DNA of 64,000 nt from Gonapodya prolifera JEL478 (GCA_001574975.1 KQ965772.1:63918-127917), one strand, 5' to 3'. Shown: positions 11,024 to 23,595, counted from the first letter of the stretch. Notes: generated by a model from the sequence alone, not told the origin. Made by a program: numbers and translations.

Positions 11024-12935
11024 CTAATCCAGCTCAGCGGTCTGTACGCTCCTTTTTGCACCGGCGCCGAGCGCTCCTCTTGCCGGCCCTCCTCCACCTG
11101 CACCGCCAGCGGATCCACGGTTTCCAAAAAGCATGTTGAGCACGTTGGGTTGTCGTGAGACACCGATTTGAAAATAAGATTCGCCGATTTTGTCGAGAAG
11201 CTTTGGGGTAGACGCGAGAGACGCAGAGTGAGTCGACAGCGGCAAAAATCCGACGGAAAGAAGAAATCCATATTGACCACCATTCCCTACGACACCCGAA
11301 AGACTGCACAGAGCCCATACCCTCCAAAAATTACCCCCAGACACACCACCCACCTTCTCAATCCATGGATCCCCACCGCGTCCTCCTCCATAAATCTTCC
11401 TTACATCAGCATACAAATCCCCGGCCCGTCGCTGCACCGTCGCGTAGATGAGCTGGACCAAATTCAGCATCGGGAGGGACGTAAGTGTGAACTCAGTGCC
11501 GGGGAGAGTTGGGAATGTGAGGGAAGAGGGAGGGGTGATAATGGAGGAGGGCGAGTTCGTGGAGAGGTTGGAGAGGAAGGTGGAGAGGGAGAGGGACGCG
11601 TGGTTCAAGCGATGGAGAAGAATGTACCTATATTGGGGAGGAGAGGGAAAGAGGGGCCGGTGTGAATCGTCGGACAAGTTGGTCAAAGGGTTCGGGTCGG
11701 AGGTCCAGCCCCGGAGCATTCCTCGAGCGGGGGTCCGAGATTAAGACACCTGCCCGCCAACACCTGGATGGATGAATTGCGGAGAATAATAATTGAGAGG
11801 TGGCTGGTCCTGTTTCGCCCTGGAACTTTCGGTCTTGCGAACAACCTCCCTCTACACCTTCCACTTCGGCATTCACCTCACCCTGCAGGTCATCCAAACT
11901 ATTCCCTCACCGCCGCCACTTCCCGTCACCCTTCACTCCTGTCTACTCACTGCAACACATTCCGCGCCTCGAAGTAGCCCACCTCAACAGCCGGCCCGCC
12001 TGCAGCGGCGACTTCCTGACTCCACGTCCATGCCATAAGGGCGGCAATTTTGGCGCTGTCGGGTGTGCCGAGGACCAAGTGGTGTTCGGCGAGGTAGTAC
12101 AGTTTGGCTGGGGAGCGGAATTCGAGGTCGAGCGAGGATTGGTGGGAAGAGGATCAAACAGAAGGACGACCGCGAAGTCGCATGGGTGACAAGTGAAAAG
12201 GAGAAGGGGAGGGCAACCGACTCCTGCGTGGCACCCTCCGGCCTCGAAGACTTGTCTCTTTCCGTAGAATCCCTGGTTCTTTCAACCCACCTTTATAAAA
12301 CCGCATCCCGGCCGCATGATGAAACTCTGCATCACCATTCTTATCCTTTCCATTCTTCGCGGTCCACCTAACCACATCCTTGACGACTTGCTCGCCCCAC
12401 GCTTGTTTCGTTCCCAGCGGGAAGCCCTCCGCGAGTTCCGTCAGCGTTGCAACACGGGTCTCAGTCGCGCCTCCACCTGCGTGATCCCAAACGTCTAGGA
12501 GGGAGGAAAGGAGCGATTGAGCAGAGCCGTGCTCCGCGTACCGGGTGAAGTTGGTGATGCCCGAGTGGAGAAGGGATTGGGCGTCGGTGTACTTTTCTGG
12601 AGGAGGGAGAGAAAATGAGAGAGAAGCGATGGCGGTGAAAAAGGACGGGACTCACTTGCTTTGATGTACCTGATCCCATCATGGAATTCAAACCGAAAAC
12701 CATCACTCGCACCACCTCCAATCTGCATCCTCCAGTCCACATACCTCTGGGCCACTGACAAGTACATCTGATGCGCCTCATAGTAGTTCTTGTCCTCGAC
12801 GCTCTTCTGCAGCTTCTGAATGAACTGGTCGATCCAATTCGGGAGAGCACCACATGGCACGATGGGCGATGTCACATGTTTACTTCTCGTGGTTCGCTAT
12901 CAGACGTTGCTCACTTTGTCTGTTCCGCCCGACAT
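11024..12935 (-). CDS. GET4: GET4-like subunit of the tail-anchored protein targeting (GET/TRC) pathway
   Basis: Cytosolic alpha-helical-repeat protein. With Get5 it hands tail-anchored proteins from Sgt2 to Get3. Exon 1 is 21 bases (12915-12935, MSGGTDK). A GTGAGC...CAG intron joins it in phase to 12824, giving FIQKLQKSVEDKNYYEAHQM, the hallmark Get4 start. Downstream exons give KYTDAQSLLHSGITNFTRYA, AGMRFYK, AKLYYLAEHHLVLGTPDSAK, then PMLNLVQLIYATVQRRAGDL and LLDKIGESYFQIGV. The last is reached by an intron from about 11320 to 11220. The C-terminus is a Gly-rich tail (GNRGSAGGAGGGGPARGALG) with a TAG at 11024-11026. About six exons; the join near 11700-11800 is approximate. The start lies 79 bases from the ATG of the divergent gene at 13015. 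Confidence 0.9.
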
Positions 12936-13014
12936 CGTGTTTGCTTCCCTCTTCCTGTTGCTGTTGAATTGAAATCGCGGTCAGAAAAGCTCACCCATCA
13001 CAATTTCCCCCTCA
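12936..13014. promoter_or_regulatory. Short divergent promoter between GET4 and an unknown gene
   Basis: 79 bases between two opposing ATGs. No TATA box is visible. The arrangement mirrors the 81-base divergent spacer at 5761. Confidence 0.4.
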
Positions 13015-14150
13015 ATGACCCGCTTTCCGTACCTTCTCTCTCGCAGCATCCACATCTCATCGAAACATTATCTCTCGGACATCTGGGTCGCCAAGCTCGC
13101 CTCAAATCGACAACGAACTGGCCCCACAATGTGCATTTCAGTACCTGGACCTGCCGCCACCGTGCAGTCTCTCGCCTGTGAGGGGAAGCAAATCTTTGCT
13201 CCCTCTCTTGACCGAGCTCCTCTGGATCGTGTGGTCATCCTCGATCACCCTCAAAATCCTCCCCTTGATCTGGCAACACCAATTTCCCCTCTCTCCTGCA
13301 CATCTTCCGGGATCGGGCTCTCAAGAGATCAACCTCTCTATGTAACTGCAGCCTCAAAGACTTTTTATCTCCCGATTTTCCAGGAGGATGGAGCACCCGA
13401 CGTCACAAACATGAACACCTACACAGTCTCCTCGGACGAAGATTTAGTGCCACTTGTGGGTGAAAGTGGCGAATGACTTGCATCTACTGTCGCCTCACCC
13501 CCTTTAACCCTCAAGGGGAAGCATTCCGAGCTCACGGCCTCTCTCGCCTTGTTTCAAACGGTACGCAAGATCCCGTAGCTGTGAGCACGCTCGACACACT
13601 GGTGGACGGCGAGACGTACGTGCCCGTGTCATCTTTTATTCAACCAATTCGGGTGGTCGAGAAGCAGGAGGAGGACCCTCTAATGGAAGATGAGCTTCGC
13701 TATCATCTCATCAAGAATCTTTTGGAAACCTTGGGGAATGCAGTAGAGCTTCCAAGTGAGCTGGACAATAGTAGTGGACAGAAGTTGCAGGTATGGGGAG
13801 GAGTTTTTCTCTCACGCTAAAGGAACCATGTTTATTTACTTGACGCAATGCAATCAGTGGATGCAGTAAGTGCCAAACAATCCCAGAGTTTCGTCTGGGA
13901 TGTTGCTTCCCAAAATTTACATCTTAATGAAGCAAAAACTGCAGAAAATGGCCGCAAAAGTCTTGTTGTTTCCAACAATAGTCTCCAGAGCTGCAAATCC
14001 AGAACATCGTTTGGTGCACGAGGAAATTTCCGAATTCAAGGTCAAGGGTCTCTGCTGGCAGTTATTTTCCGGAGGCAATTCAAGTCAAAACACGGGAAAT
14101 GGGCTTCGTTGTGGTGTGCCAGGCGGGTCAACAGACAGGCTAGCCTTTGA
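13015..14150 (+). CDS. Unidentified gene, possibly mitochondrial product
   Basis: The ATG at 13015 starts MTRFPYLLSRSIHISSKHYL, Arg/Ser-rich and without acidic residues, which could be a mitochondrial presequence. The frame continues through VQSLACEGKQIFAP and VTAASKTFYLPIFQEDGAPD to about 13455. A likely intron (GTGGGTGAAA...CTCAAG) switches frame. The next coding-like segment reads DTLVDGETYVPVSSFIQPIR and LMEDELRYHLIKNLLETLGN (to about 13790). A third segment is MKQKLQKMAAKVLLFPTIVS (about 13925-14120). I do not recognise a domain. Joins and the end are uncertain; the gene as a whole is likely real because it faces GET4 across a 79-base spacer. Confidence 0.4.
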
Positions 14151-14869
14151 GGATCATCGGAATAACTAATGCACTTCAAAGGCAGAAGGCTCTCGAACAT
14201 TGGGGCTTGCGCTTGAGGCATTTGATAAGCTTGGTAGCCACGTTGTGTTTGGGGCGATGGGTTTTTTATGATTCTTGCACATCTCAATCCTGATTTCAAG
14301 TACACACGTATTGAAACGTATTGAATCCACACCACTGCGCGCGAATGATGTCTTTTCCATGTACTCACCACCTCTCCTCTACGTGGTCTGATGCGGCCCG
14401 GAATACGTGCTCCGCTGCTCTCCCAAAACATTTTATCCTGTCGATTGGCATACCAAATTTAAAGCATACCGAAAGGTTGCATTTCGGGTCAGTGCGTCAA
14501 TAAAAGCCGCCTCCAACCGCTTCATCGCTGTCGTAATGATTAGTTCTTTGACAGTAGCACCATGTCTCCAAAGTGGCGAAACATCTGTTTGCACATCAGT
14601 ACATCTCATTGGATCACCTTATTTCATGGCCACCTTGTGGGTTGTTGACAGACAACATTCTCGCAGAGTTCAGTGCCTCCCCAGACGCGCCGTTCATGTC
14701 CGTTGTGTAACCTCTGCACCCATATAGGCGAACAAAAGACTAATGGGAAAAGAGTAGCCCAAGTACCAGCGACACGCTATCCAACTTTTAATTGCCTACT
14801 CGCTCCCCATTACATGCTCCGACCCGAGTTCCCACGGGCAGTGACCCAGTCAGTCTATGCAGCTATGGG
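14151..14869. other. Intergenic
   Basis: About 700 bases between the unknown gene and the hAT-bearing block. I see no supported gene, RNA or repeat. Confidence 0.4.
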
Positions 14870-17800
14870 GTAGTGGAATGTGCAGTCAGGTGGAGTAGAG
14901 ATCAGGTGGAGAGCCAGTGAGCCACTGAGTGCAGATTCTGTACAACTGGCCTCAAGACTGCAGAATTTGTACTCCCCTCTTTTAACCTATTCCAAAAGTT
15001 TCTAGCATGGTTCACTTCCTTTCTTACCCAAGGTTTGGTCCGTTAAAACACCCAGCATCACTAATCTCCATCTCACTCCTGAGTTTCCAACCTCAACAAA
15101 GTCGCCACCATCCCTGCACCAAATGAAGGTGCTAACACCATTGTGTGGCTTGCAACAAGCAAGGAGGCAGGGGATGAGAAAAAACCTTTAAATGGGTGGG
15201 TTTTTTTTTTGTTGGGTGTGGGACACAAGCGGCAAGGTTTGACAGTTGGTCAAGAGCTCACCACCCTCATTGATTTATGTGTGCTCCACACTGCAAAATA
15301 TCTTGACAACATCTCCCTCTTGTGTACACCAAAACCACCCCCAAGGTTGTGAACAACTTGATAAAGAAGTTGGATGTGTTTGTTGGCATGGCAGTGGGTG
15401 GGAAAGTGCCCTGGGTGGTATGAAGTCGGAACCAGGGAAGGGTGTACATCATTTCACATGGATTCCATGCACATGCTTTATCACATGCTTCCTCCTGCCC
15501 AAATCACACAAATATGCCATTCACATCTGATTCCATCTCCATCCCTGGGGAAGAGTGAAAAAGATTTTTTGTGTGACAATAAACAAAAGATGATCCATGC
15601 CTGGAGCAATCACAGGTTTCCCCAAAATTGTTGCTGTACAAGTTGTGGCACAGTGTAAGCTTTGAACCAAAAAGGTTGGTCACTGACGTCATCACCAACA
15701 CCCTGGGCCAAGGATTATTATGAGAACAAACGACATGTTTTTTCTTGCTACATAATGTATGCAGCTGTATATCTTCCTGACTGAAACATTTCTGAACTGT
15801 CAAGATGCACTATCATCACATGTGAGCATGCCTCAAATCTTCCAATGAGAGCATGGTGGTGTGCAAAACCAATGGGTAATGTAGGATATATGTACTGCAG
15901 GGAGGGGCCGTTGTGCTGGCATGAAGTGATAAGGGGAATTGGGTGGTTAAAATAGGTTCTTATTTCTGAACAAGTCCAACTTGGTGAATTATATGTCTGT
16001 AGTGCTATCTGTCACCCAGAGGAAACAAGTGCCACATCAAAGAGCCATTATTATTGTCACCCTCAAGGCTTCTCACTACTCACACAATGAGAGACTGGAG
16101 TGTGCAAAATGTCCACTAAGCTGAATTTGGCATATATTTCTTCTAGAGGTGAGGTAAGTGTGGTTGTCTAAAACCTGAGGTATTAATTTTCAGATGTTTT
16201 GTTGTCAAGTGTGTCAACCAGCTACATAATCAGCTTTAGTTGCTTGCTTGCAACTTGTGTACAGATTAAAGAGCACATTTGGATCTTTTTATATCTAGTA
16301 AAGAAATGCTCTACCACAACTCTAGCTCAAGCTCTTGTTACAGTACATCCAAGAACAAGCCCATATGCAGTATAAAGCCATGAATGAGTGAGTTGAGAGA
16401 GTATTATTTTTTACAGCAGTGAGTTGCAAGTTTTTTTTGGAACACTAATGCATGAACTTGAAAACTCGTTTGCTCAGGTAAATACCTGTGGCCACTGTGG
16501 ACTCCAAATGGCAAACCACAAACTGCAGGCACATTTTGTGGCCATCCCAAATAGCAATATATAAACATTTGTAAACAAAGTGATTTAGTACCTAAAAGCT
16601 ATCTGCTTCACCAGACATTTCTCTCTTGTGAGCAACTCTTGGCTACAGCAGACATGTGGACATCATGGGACTTGCAGCTTTTATTTGCTGCAGTTACAGG
16701 ACACTGGATTGGGCAGGATTGGACTTTGAAGTCCATACTGGTGGACTTCATTCACGTCAAGGGGAGCCACACAGGAGGGAACATTGCAGAGTCACTTACA
16801 AAACTTGGAGTATTTAATAAGCTGAGTGTGGGCTTGTCTTTTCTGTTTCTGCGTTTTTGTAACCAGCTAATCTTTGACCATCAAAGTTACAATCAATCAC
16901 AACAGACAATGGCAGCAACAACACTACAATGATGCATGCCCTGGTGCTCAAGGTTGGCATTGCAAAGGACTTTGATGCCGTCCAGTCCCATGTCCAGTGC
17001 CTTCCCCCCATCCTCCACCTTGTGGCCAAGGCAGGACTTGCGCAGCTGGAGATTTCATTGGTTGATGAGGAGGAAATGGCAGATGCAGTGCATGCAGACT
17101 GGGGAACACTGAAAAAGGTGAGTGCTACTGCAACTTCCCACTAATTCCATAATGTTACACCTTCCACCACAGCTGTACCAGCTTATTTTCAAGATTTGCA
17201 AGTCCCCCCAGCTGCAAGAAGTATGCCGCCCAGCTCACCAATGCCAACAAGCCCGCAAGAGAGTTGGTGGCACCTGTCAGGACATGCTGGCATTCCAACT
17301 TTGATGCCATGACCCAAGCCCTGCAAGACCGCATGGAGCTGGAAAAGCTCTTGGCAATGGAGAGAAGTCTTTGGGCATGGAAGCTGATGGATGCAGAATG
17401 GGGGAACTTGGAGACAATGAGGAAGCTTTTGCATGTACATTTGTTGACGTCTATTTTCATTCCTCATGACTGTTGACTGTTTCACGTAGCCTCTGGCATA
17501 TGCCCTCACCCAGTTGGAAGCATCACAGTATCCCACCCTGTTCAAGGTAGTGCCACTCTTCAACCAGGTGATGGACTTGCTGGAGGATGCTGTACACTTT
17601 GGTGGAGACCACATTCTGGAGGCAACGCAGATGCCAATAATGGCCAAACTTTGTGAGTACTGCACAAAAATGGATGATTCAAAACTATATATACTGGCTC
17701 TAGGTGAGTGCTGAAAATTTTCAATTAAACGGTTGTGTATTGCTTTCTACTGATATGTCTGCCATTGCCAGGTCTCCACCCCTCATTCAGGCTCTACTGG

Positions 17801-19800
17801 ATTCAAGAACAGGGCTGGGAGGCGCATGAAGTGCTGCAACAGGAACTGGATGCTACATTGGAAGGACTGGACTCAGAACCAGCAACCAACAAGAAAAATG
17901 TAAGGGATAACAATTTTGACAAAGGCTTTTATGGTGAGCGCACACAAGAGGGAGAGCTGGAGCATTATTTAATGGAGCCTAAGAGGGCAAAGGGGCAGGA
18001 TGTGCCAAAGTACTGGAGATTGAAGATGGACCTCCCAGGCCTCCAGCATATAGCCTGGGGGATAATGGCAATTCCTGGAAGTAGTGTGGAGTCAGAGAGA
18101 ATGTGTATTTGCCAGGTGACTTTATTTTGTGTCCGTTGTGAAGTTTGCATTACCTGTTTAACTTTTATCAAACTTCCAGGCTCAATTGGTCCCCCTTCCA
18201 ACACTAAATCATCTCAAAAGTTGAAGCAGATGTCAAGTGGAATCACAACCATGGAAGAGAGCTCCCTTCATGCACTGGACGAGGCAATGGAATTGGTGGC
18301 TGCATCCAGCCAACAGTTGGGACAACTGAAAGCTGTTTTACAACAAGCATCAACCAGTACACTTGCTGTCCTATTGCTGGCACTGCTTTGTTTGGGAATG
18401 GATTGACTCATGTGGCAATTTTGCAGAGTATCAAACTATTATGCTCACTTGCAAGAGCTCAAATCTGCTGCAAGGTTTGAAGCTGATAAGCGTAATGCGG
18501 ACCTTGATGAGGTGTGTTCTCCTGTGGCCAACATTGATCTGTTTAAATCCAGGAAGTGATATCTTTTGCTTCGTAGCTCAAAGAAGCCTTTCAACCTGCC
18601 TGGGAACAAGTATTCCCCAATGAGCCCTTTTGATGGAGTCATCTTGGGTTCCAATCAGAGGAGCCTGCTACAGAGCTGCGTGCCAATGGATTACTTGGGT
18701 TTCAAATGATGTCATGCTGGGCATGCAAGCACCCAAGTGAACCTCATTTTGCAATTACAACATTGTGCAAAGATCAGTTGGTTTCCACCCCACTGTGCAG
18801 TCATCTAAAACTAATGGTTTTTGCCCTCAAGTGCATATTCTTCTTTGATTGGTGTTAAGATAGCTAGTGAGTTACAAGTGATTGCTTGGAGGGGGTGCTT
18901 GTGGCAGTATGCTCTCAAAGGGGAAGACTGGTTTGATAGGGCATACCATGAGTGTGAAATTGAGTTTGACCTCTGCAGCAGCTTCATCATTGCAATGTTG
19001 GTCAGATGATTCTTTCACATACCTTTGGCACTGTTGAGAGCATATGAGGCCAAACAGGAATGGCGGAACCAAGATCATATTTGAGAGATGATCAAAAGGT
19101 TATGGAGGGATTCACAAAAGAAGTCTCAATATTTTTGCTACTTGGTCAGGTTCCACTATCATTTGACAAGACTAAGCCAATGTGGCTAACAGCTTTATCA
19201 TTGGGATTGGGTACAGTGGGAAAAGTTGCATTTTTTGTAACCAATCCACGTGTTCTCGTGATTGCAAGTATTGACTTGGTTAGGAAGTTGTACTTCAGTG
19301 TTTAAGAGAAGAAAGGCATTGAACCCTTTCTGCATTCTCTCTGGCTTTGGAAGTCCATGCAATACCACCGAGACACCCCACTACTTTGAAATCAGCGTAC
19401 TCTTGCAGAATCTTCTCTTGGTTTCTAGGTTTTCCTCTTGAATTGAAGTTCTTTACCTTTTCTGCTCATGTTTCTGTCTTAAGGCTTTTCAAGTACACCG
19501 TGATGTTAAACACCATCATTCAACCAACAAAACCAAGTCCCACACTCCTTCAGTCCACATTCTCGCACCATCATCTCTAATTGTGCTTTCTGGAATGGTA
19601 CGATGGTTTAACACAAAAGACATTCACTCCCCTGGGAACCTCATGTCCAGCCAGAGATCGGAGGGACAGATCAATTTGCAGTGGTATTGGGAAGGATCTG
19701 GTATCGGGTTGAATTACCCCTTGGGAAGTGCAAATTACAATAAAATACAAGAATTACACCTTGAGACACGGTGCTTCTAGTTGATCGCCTCATTCCCCTT
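14870..19800 (+). mobile_element. hAT-type DNA transposon block (ends not resolved)
   Basis: Across roughly this interval the sequence style changes: it is AT-richer, with many TTGG/TGCA/CAAA words, unlike the GC-rich host genes on either side. The only recognisable protein is the hAT transposase at about 16620-18406. I could not find matching terminal inverted repeats or an 8-base target duplication by eye, so the limits are set by composition only. 14870-16600 and 18410-19800 hold no other gene I can support; they may be the element's non-coding arms or nested debris. Confidence 0.6.
16620..18406 (+). CDS. hAT superfamily transposase, spliced
   Basis: Cut-and-paste transposase with an RNase H-like core. 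Around 16650: WTSWDLQLLFAAVTGHWIGQ, then DWTLKSILVDFIHVKGSHTG and GNIAESLTKLGVF. Around 16895 comes ITTDNGSNNTTMMHALVLK, containing the conserved Asp of the DNGSNN motif. Around 17990 comes the hAT C-terminal dimerisation domain: ELEHYLMEPKRAKG, then YWRLKMDLPGLQHIAWGIMA and IPGSSVESERM. The segments connect through GT-AG introns, for example GTGAGT at 17119 to CACCACAG at 17172, GTACAT at 17435 to CACGTAG at 17490, GTGAGT at 17703 to TTGCCAG at 17771, and GTGACT at 18116 to TTCCAG at 18179. I see no obvious internal stop once spliced, so it may be recent. The N-terminal BED-type zinc finger was not found. The start is approximate. Confidence 0.78.
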
Positions 19801-20103
19801 GTTTAAATCCTTTTAAATACATGTGACGAATGCCCTGCCTTGTGGTTTTGTTTGCTTTGTCATAGTCCTTGCAACATCCCATAATGAAGATTCCCAAACA
19901 GGACTTGCAGACTGCTATCTGGCATAGTTTGTAACGTGTGTCCTTGGGAGGTTTTGCCACTATTTTGACAGGCGACCGAATCGGTGCCTTGGCACCCCTA
20001 CTTGACCATAACCAAGCTCTGCAATAGTTGATCAAATCAGGTGGATCACCTTGCAGTATCACCACCCATACCACTCTTTCCATCCCATGTGTTTCCCACA
20101 CCT

Positions 20104-21485
20104 TCAGCAGATATCATGCATTTCCCTCCCAACTCGGCGAATTCGTCTCATGAGCTCCTCTCTGGTAATCACATAGTTGTGTGAATCTGGTGTGTTGTCT
20201 GACGAGGTATAGACAACGGCAGCTCCGGCTCCATGATCAGGTGCCACGAACTCGGTGCCGATAGCCACGACAATTATTACCTCTAACAGCACCACGACGC
20301 CCAGAAACTTTTCCCAGAAGGACATAAGCGTGCGCCAAGTGGAAGAGTCAGTGTCAGGGAGCGACTTTGCTGCGAACACCATTGCAAGAGTGCGCAGGCT
20401 CACGGCATAGTTGGCAAATCCGGTTGCAATGGCCACGATCTTTTCGTCAAGGGTAGGAGGTGTCATTTCGTGACTTCTTCTGGTGGGGATACCGTGTCCC
20501 TGCTATCCGCTGACTGGTTGGCGCTGATGGCAGAAGGCCCGAAATTTCGGGAAGATAGTTGGCGTGGGCGTCTTCTCTGTTTGACCAATTTCCTGTTACG
20601 TAGGTATCATATCGCCCGTACGTATGCATACTCTGCATCGCCTGGTGTGAGAGAGAGACCTGCATGATATTGGCACTTTGACCATGAATAAACAGGGTCT
20701 TCACACCAGCCATGATGGAAGCTTCGGCATTTGGCAGTTCAGGGTAATGTGGATGCACGCGATTTGAATTTGGTCTCGAAAGCCGAGATAAACCGTAAAC
20801 TTCCTTGCAATTATTCCAATGGTGCTGAGACTTCGTCCCCAAAACGCAGCAATTCGAGCCAGTGAGGAAGAAAAAACGGCGTCCTTTTTCAACAGGGGGA
20901 TCCAGACAGAATGTGGCGCAGAGTTGATGATGAACAGTGAGGTTGGGATGAGGGTGAGCATCATTCGAGGAGCGCCACTGGAAAGTGCTGGGGCGATGGT
21001 TGACGACAGCGACGACAGGAACATTGGACTGAGGGCCAGCACTTCTCCGCGGTGGATAAAATGAAGAACAAGGGTTACTTCAGTCTTCGTCCGAACATGA
21101 TCAGCTGGTCCAACGTTTCACCTCACATTAAAGCTTGGCCGAAACAGCGCCGTCAAAAACAAAACGCCACAGCTTCCAGCAACACGCATGCTCAAGTGAT
21201 CATTGCCATACGCGGGCCAGAACTCGGAAGACAGGGAGTCCGATCCACACTGCAACATGCCGTTTCAGGTCGTCAGGGACTTCGATGCCGTGCGAAGAAT
21301 CCTCTTCATGCTGATGAGAGTCACCGTACAGTGAAGTGTCCAGTTCGAGCTTGATAGGAGCTAGAGTTGCAAGGTGGCAACCACGGCAAACCCCGAGACA
21401 GCGATCCATAGACTTGAGCAGGAGGAAGGTGGTGGAAAATGCACCAGCGAATCTCGAAAGGAAGTGCTTCAATTTTCTGTACCAT
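20104..21485 (-). pseudogene. Decayed F-box family gene (left copy of a head-to-head pair)
   Basis: The ATG at 21483-21485 starts MVQKIEALPFEIRWCIFHHL, PPAQVYGSLS, an F-box start. A one-base insertion in a run of four G on the coding strand (21391-21394) then shifts the frame; the next frame continues VCRGCHLATLAPIKLELDTS, matching the right-hand paralogue. Further on: SPMFLSSLSSTIAPALSSGA, LARIAAFWGRSLSTIGI, VKTLFIHGQSAN, ATGFANYAVSLRTLAMVFAA and a final REELMRRIRRVGREMHDIC. Against the right copy, the segments between SLSTIGI and the IHGQSA region are missing or scrambled. Homology to the right copy is clear throughout. The last 120 codons (20104-20466) are open. Probably non-functional as an F-box protein. 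Confidence 0.72.
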
Positions 21486-21648
21486 CCCTCAGTTTATCAG
21501 AAAGTTACTGGAACTGTCTGTCTCTGATAAGGTGAATAATCCAAGACCAAGACCGAGTCCCCTCCCCACGACCTCTTTTACAGTTTGTTGGCAGGAAGAA
21601 CTCAACTGAGACCAATCCACCCAAAATATCCCGTCAATTCGACGAGGA

Positions 21649-23595
21649 ATGTCACAGAGCAGTGCAAACCCGTCCCAAATGCTTCCCTCCGAGCTACTAT
21701 GGCGCATTTTCCTCCGGCTGCCACCTTCTTAAGTCCACGGATCGCTCTCCCTCGTCTGCCGCGCTTTCCACCATGCGACTCTGGCTCCCATTGAGCTTGA
21801 ACTGCACGTGAGTCTGCATGAAGATCCCGACGACCACACTGCGGAAGTCTCGCGCAGCATCGATGGCAATTTTGCACTCATGCAACACGTTGCGGTTGAT
21901 CGAACACGAGCGATTGCGCTGCTTCCCACCTTCAGACACGCTCGGGACGGGGGAAACAAAAGTGAACGTGTTGCTGGAAGCTGTGGTGTTTCTCTTTCAA
22001 CGGCGCTGTTTCGGCCAAGCTCGTCGAGGTGGGGTGATAGACATGGACAATTCAATTTAGAGATGGGAATTGACTCCGCAAGCTTCCTCCTTCAGCGGAG
22101 AAGTACCGGCTCTTGATGCACGCTTCTTGTCGTCACTCGAATTAGCAATCGCTCCAGCGCTCTCCGTCTCCTCCCGATTGGTGTTGACACTCATCCCAAC
22201 AGCACTGTCCATTACGCGCTCGGAAATATCTGTCCGTCCCAATACCCCCCTGCTAGAAGGAGACAATGTGCTTTCAACCTCGTTGGCTCAACTTGCAACC
22301 ACTTGGGGAAGCTCTCTCCAAAGCCTCGGTATTTACCACAGGGATATCGGCGTATTCCTTGCTGCGTTCCAGACCCGGAGACCTGTCCACGCTTTGAAGG
22401 CTGTTGAGAAGGCGGTGATCCATTTTTTGTCACAGCCAGCTCAGGGTGTCGACCGTAACCCCATGTTTTGGACGTCTCCAGTCCCAAGTGCGGTGGGTAG
22501 TTCAACTTTTCCTTTTCTTCTACAAATGCTAATGCCCCATTTCAGCAATCTCAGCCACCGTATTTGGCTATGGCGTCTCTTTTGGGAAGTCTCCCTGGTG
22601 TCAGCAAGATTCACGTTGCCAAGCCTCCGTTTTCACCAGGAGGCATCCACTTGCAACTGCAAGATATTTTCAACGGTCTTCCTTCCGAATACAAAGCGAG
22701 AATTTCCGAAATCCTTTCTATCACTGACAGTGCTGGTGATCCCTCATCTTGGCTTTGGATCTTGCATACCCCACGGAGCAGTTTTCCTGTTGGACCACCA
22801 CCAAACCCGAATCAAATAGCATGGCGACAAATTCGCAGTGCAGGTACATTCTCCCCATCAGAGAACATGTGGTTCATGGCTCCGTCCGCACTCAACCAAC
22901 CTATGATCGCCGGGAATTACCTCGTCGGTGCTTTGCAGACTATCTTCATCCATGGGCAAAGCGCTGGGTCCGACTCTCTCCCAATGCAGGCTTTGAATCG
23001 AGCCTTCCTTCATGACAATGGGCTAGCTGTGTCAGACCCAATCAACGGCCGCACCAACGTCTTGCGTCGAATGGCAGGGCTTGCTCCACTTCCCCTTGCA
23101 CCCGGTCAGCACCAACCAACTCCCAGCGCAAGCACGCGTGTTCAAGCTCTGACCCTAAACGAGAGAATCACAGCTTTCTGTGGGGGATTTTCCAACTGCG
23201 CCTTGAGCTTGCGTATGATTGTCCTGGTGTTTGCCGCCGAAGCGCTTCCTGAACCTGATTCGCCTGCATGGGGGTCATTGGTGCTTTTCTGGGAGCAATT
23301 TTCGAGTGTTGTGGCTGTGCCGCAGGTCCGGATCGTCGGTGCCGTTGGCTCGCAGTTCATGCGCCTTGGTGAAGGGGTCGCACAAATACATGCAACTGGG
23401 ACAGGCACAGTCGATAACGGGCCAGGCGAGCGGAACGTAACCTCTGGAAGGGAGCTTGTTAGACGAATGCGCACGTTTGGGTGGGAGATGCAGGAAGCCT
23501 GTCGACGACGCGGAAAGCAGACGGGATGGGAGGAGTGGTACGGGATTGAAATGGCACAGGACAGCGCGGCTCTTGCGAGGCTGATGGGCATGTAA
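21649..23595 (+). pseudogene. F-box family gene with an in-frame stop inside the F-box (right copy of the pair)
   Basis: The ATG at 21649 starts MSQSSANPSQMLPSELLWRI, FLRLPPS, then TAA at 21730-21732, then continues in the same frame VHGSLSLVCRAFHHATLAPI ELELHV. The left copy has CAA (Gln) where this one has TAA, so this looks like a C-to-T nonsense change. The remainder is well preserved: ARFLSSLELAIAPALSV, QLATTWGSSLQSLGIYHRDI, an intron (GTGGGT at 22492 to TTTCAG at 22546), QTIFIHGQSAGSDSLPMQAL, SNCALSLRMIVLVFAAEALP and RELVRRMRTFGWEMQEACRR. It ends at TAA 23593-23595. An intact long frame downstream could still be expressed from a later start, but without an F-box. The starts of the two copies are 163 bases apart. 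Confidence 0.72.

Noticed and set aside
12495-12875. GET4 start near 12875
   Set aside because: That codon is GTG and the peptide before FIQKLQ is unlike the family; a 21-base first exon with ATG at 12935 splices in phase to the conserved sequence.
14870-20047. Terminal repeats of the hAT element from ATCAGGTGGA words at about 14901 and 20035
   Set aside because: They are in direct, not inverted, orientation and too short to be convincing.
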